DNA from: an uncultured Spirochaetaceae bacterium
GTDB lineage: Bacteria; Spirochaetota; Spirochaetia; Sphaerochaetales; Sphaerochaetaceae
Direction: 5' to 3'
DNA length: 6,929 nt
Assembly: GCA_947630635.1 (NCBI GenBank)
Contig: CANRIJ010000078.1
Location: 1 to 6,929, forward strand
Shown here: one piece after another, positions 6,136-6,929 of the stretch
How positions within the stretch are numbered: the first letter of the stretch is position 1
How the letters are laid out: each line of letters starts with the position of its first letter
Made by a program: the position numbers and the translations under genes
The notes under the pieces: generated by a model
What the model saw: only the letters and a program-made list of their open reading frames with translations
Databases searched by the model: none
What the model was told of the DNA's origin: nothing

Positions 6136-6483
6136 ATGTTTGTAGAGGAGTTTGTAAGACGCGTTAAGCTATCGCTTTTGCTCTTGGTCGGCATTTTGCT
6201 TCTTTTGGCATTTGTCTTTACCCCAAGTCTCTATGCTGCAGAGGAAAATGCAGTAGAGGCAGGCAGCAATATGGCTATTTGGGTATGCTGGGCAGCAGCC
6301 TTTGCCTTTGGCTTTGGCGCAATCGGTGCGGCAATTGCAATATCCAAGGTAGGATCTGCAGCCATGGGAGCGATATCAGAGAGACCTGAGATTGCAACCA
6401 ATGCGCTTATCTTCATAGCTCTTGCCGAGGGACTTGTTGTCTTCGGATTCATCACTGCCCTGATGATTCTGGGAAAGGTCTAA
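6136..6483 (+). CDS. atpK: V/A-type ATPase subunit K (proteolipid, c-ring subunit) with N-terminal signal-like segment
   Basis: The 115-residue protein is a very hydrophobic single-hairpin proteolipid that builds the rotating ring. A leading hydrophobic segment (about 11-30) after a charged MFVEEFVRRVK start looks like a signal peptide ending near SLYAAEE (31-37). Two membrane helices follow, about 46-72 and 88-113, joined by a polar loop containing SERPE (81-85). The ion-carrying carboxylate is E98 in IALAEGLVVFG. The usual Gly/Ala helix-packing pattern is seen in FGFGAIGAAIA. This is the two-helix form, not the four-helix NtpK form of Enterococcus. Aligned by eye on the Na+-type F-ATPase c subunit, the TM1 glutamine is an isoleucine and the residue after the carboxylate is Gly. 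This points weakly to proton coupling. The gene lies 14 bases after subunit I and one base before subunit F. Confidence 0.94.
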   Translation: MFVEEFVRRVKLSLLLLVGILLLLAFVFTPSLYAAEENAVEAGSNMAIWVCWAAAFAFGFGAIGAAIAISKVGSAAMGAISERPEIATNALIFIALAEGLVVFGFITALMILGKV

Positions 6484-6484
6484 G

Positions 6485-6781
6485 ATGAGGTACTACGTCA
6501 TTGGCGATGATGATACTGTTTTGGGCTTCTCTCTAGTGGGAGTCTCCGGCAGGGCCGTGCACACCGAGAGCGAGGCAGAGAATGCCTTTAGCGAGGTGCT
6601 TGAGAATAGGGAGTACGGCATTATTCTGATTACCAAGGACGCAGCCGATCTAATTAGAGAAAGAGTTGACAGGTTCCTCTTCTCGGAGTCTTTTCCGCTT
6701 ATTGTCGAGATTTCATCTCCAGATGGAAGCGTGAGGGACCTGAAGGAGCTTGTTAACGATGCAATAGGGGTAGCGCTATGA
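6485..6781 (+). CDS. atpF: V/A-type ATPase subunit F (central shaft)
   Basis: This 98-residue soluble protein has the family start MRYYVIGDDDTVLGFSLVGV, the middle strand YGIILITKDAAD, a conserved VDRF and the SFPLIVEISSPDG stretch. These are all typical of subunit F (NtpG in Enterococcus). The fold is a small Rossmann-like alpha/beta domain that joins subunit D in the rotor shaft and helps transmit torque between catalytic sites and ring. Length is normal. The ATG lies one base after the subunit K stop, with AAGG (6475-6478) six bases upstream. Its stop overlaps the subunit E start (ATGA, 6778-6781). All seven arginines are AGA or AGG. Confidence 0.95.
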   Translation: MRYYVIGDDDTVLGFSLVGVSGRAVHTESEAENAFSEVLENREYGIILITKDAADLIRERVDRFLFSESFPLIVEISSPDGSVRDLKELVNDAIGVAL

Positions 6782-6929
6782 CGAAGGCTCTCTATGATGA
6801 GATACTCAGTGATGGCAAGAAGAAGGCTGATGCCATTTTAAAGGACGCAGAGGAAAAGAGAGAGACGATTTTAGCGGAGGCTAGAAAGACAGCCTCCCAA
6901 AGAGCCATGAGCGAGTCTAATCTCTTTGA
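6778..6929 (+). CDS. atpE: V/A-type ATPase subunit E (peripheral stalk), 3' end beyond the window
   Basis: Only the first 50 residues are present. They begin MTKALYDEILSDGKKKADAIL and continue as a charged Ala/Glu/Lys/Arg helix, as in the N-terminal coiled coil of subunit E, which pairs with the H/G-like subunit in the peripheral stalk. The start is the ATG at 6778, overlapping the subunit F stop, with AGGGG (6766-6770) seven bases before it. Size, position after F and the helix pattern support the call. The globular C-terminal domain that would confirm it is not in view. The catalytic A and B genes and shaft gene D are expected downstream. Confidence 0.85.
   Translation, partial: MTKALYDEILSDGKKKADAILKDAEEKRETILAEARKTASQRAMSESNLF

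Overview
This window looks like chromosomal DNA from an anaerobic, gut- or sediment-type bacterium. The evidence is an oxygen-sensitive class III ribonucleotide reductase, a bacterial V/A-type ATPase operon, clear Shine-Dalgarno sites and a TTGACA-type promoter. Base composition is moderate. Arginine is written almost entirely as AGA/AGG: 7 of 8 codons in the V-ATPase stalk gene and 7 of 7 in subunit F. A spirochaete (Sphaerochaeta/Treponema-like) or an anaerobic Firmicute would fit. I lean weakly to a spirochaete, but the sequence alone does not settle it.

Layout. Region 1 (1-1250, + strand) is the 3' part of nrdD, the anaerobic ribonucleoside-triphosphate reductase. It carries an extra C-terminal glutaredoxin-like domain and ends at a strong intrinsic terminator. 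Region 2 (1249-2688, - strand) is a convergent unit. It has a promoter with a perfect -35 box, a tRNA-Pro(GGG), and then two translationally coupled ABC ATPase genes of Opp/Dpp/Nik type. No permease or binding protein is nearby. Region 3 (2689-6929, + strand) is the first part of a V/A-type ATPase operon. Its order is stalk subunit H/G-like, C, I, K, F, E (cut by the window end), and it presumably continues into A, B and D.

How the parts work. The V-ATPase genes are packed with ATGA overlaps or very short gaps, as expected for subunits made in fixed ratios. Subunits I and K form the membrane ion channel and ring. C and F form the central shaft and socket. E and the H-like coiled coil form the peripheral stalks. 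The NrdD-redoxin fusion suggests a class III reductase that takes electrons from a tethered dithiol rather than from formate. The ABC pair could power an importer whose membrane parts lie elsewhere.

Most of the window is ordinary core metabolism. The points most worth a second look are the NrdD-glutaredoxin fusion, the permease-less ABC pair with an altered D-loop in one member, and the placement of subunit C second in the V-ATPase operon. I found no CRISPR array, insertion sequence or phage gene, and no gene-free stretch over 300 bases.
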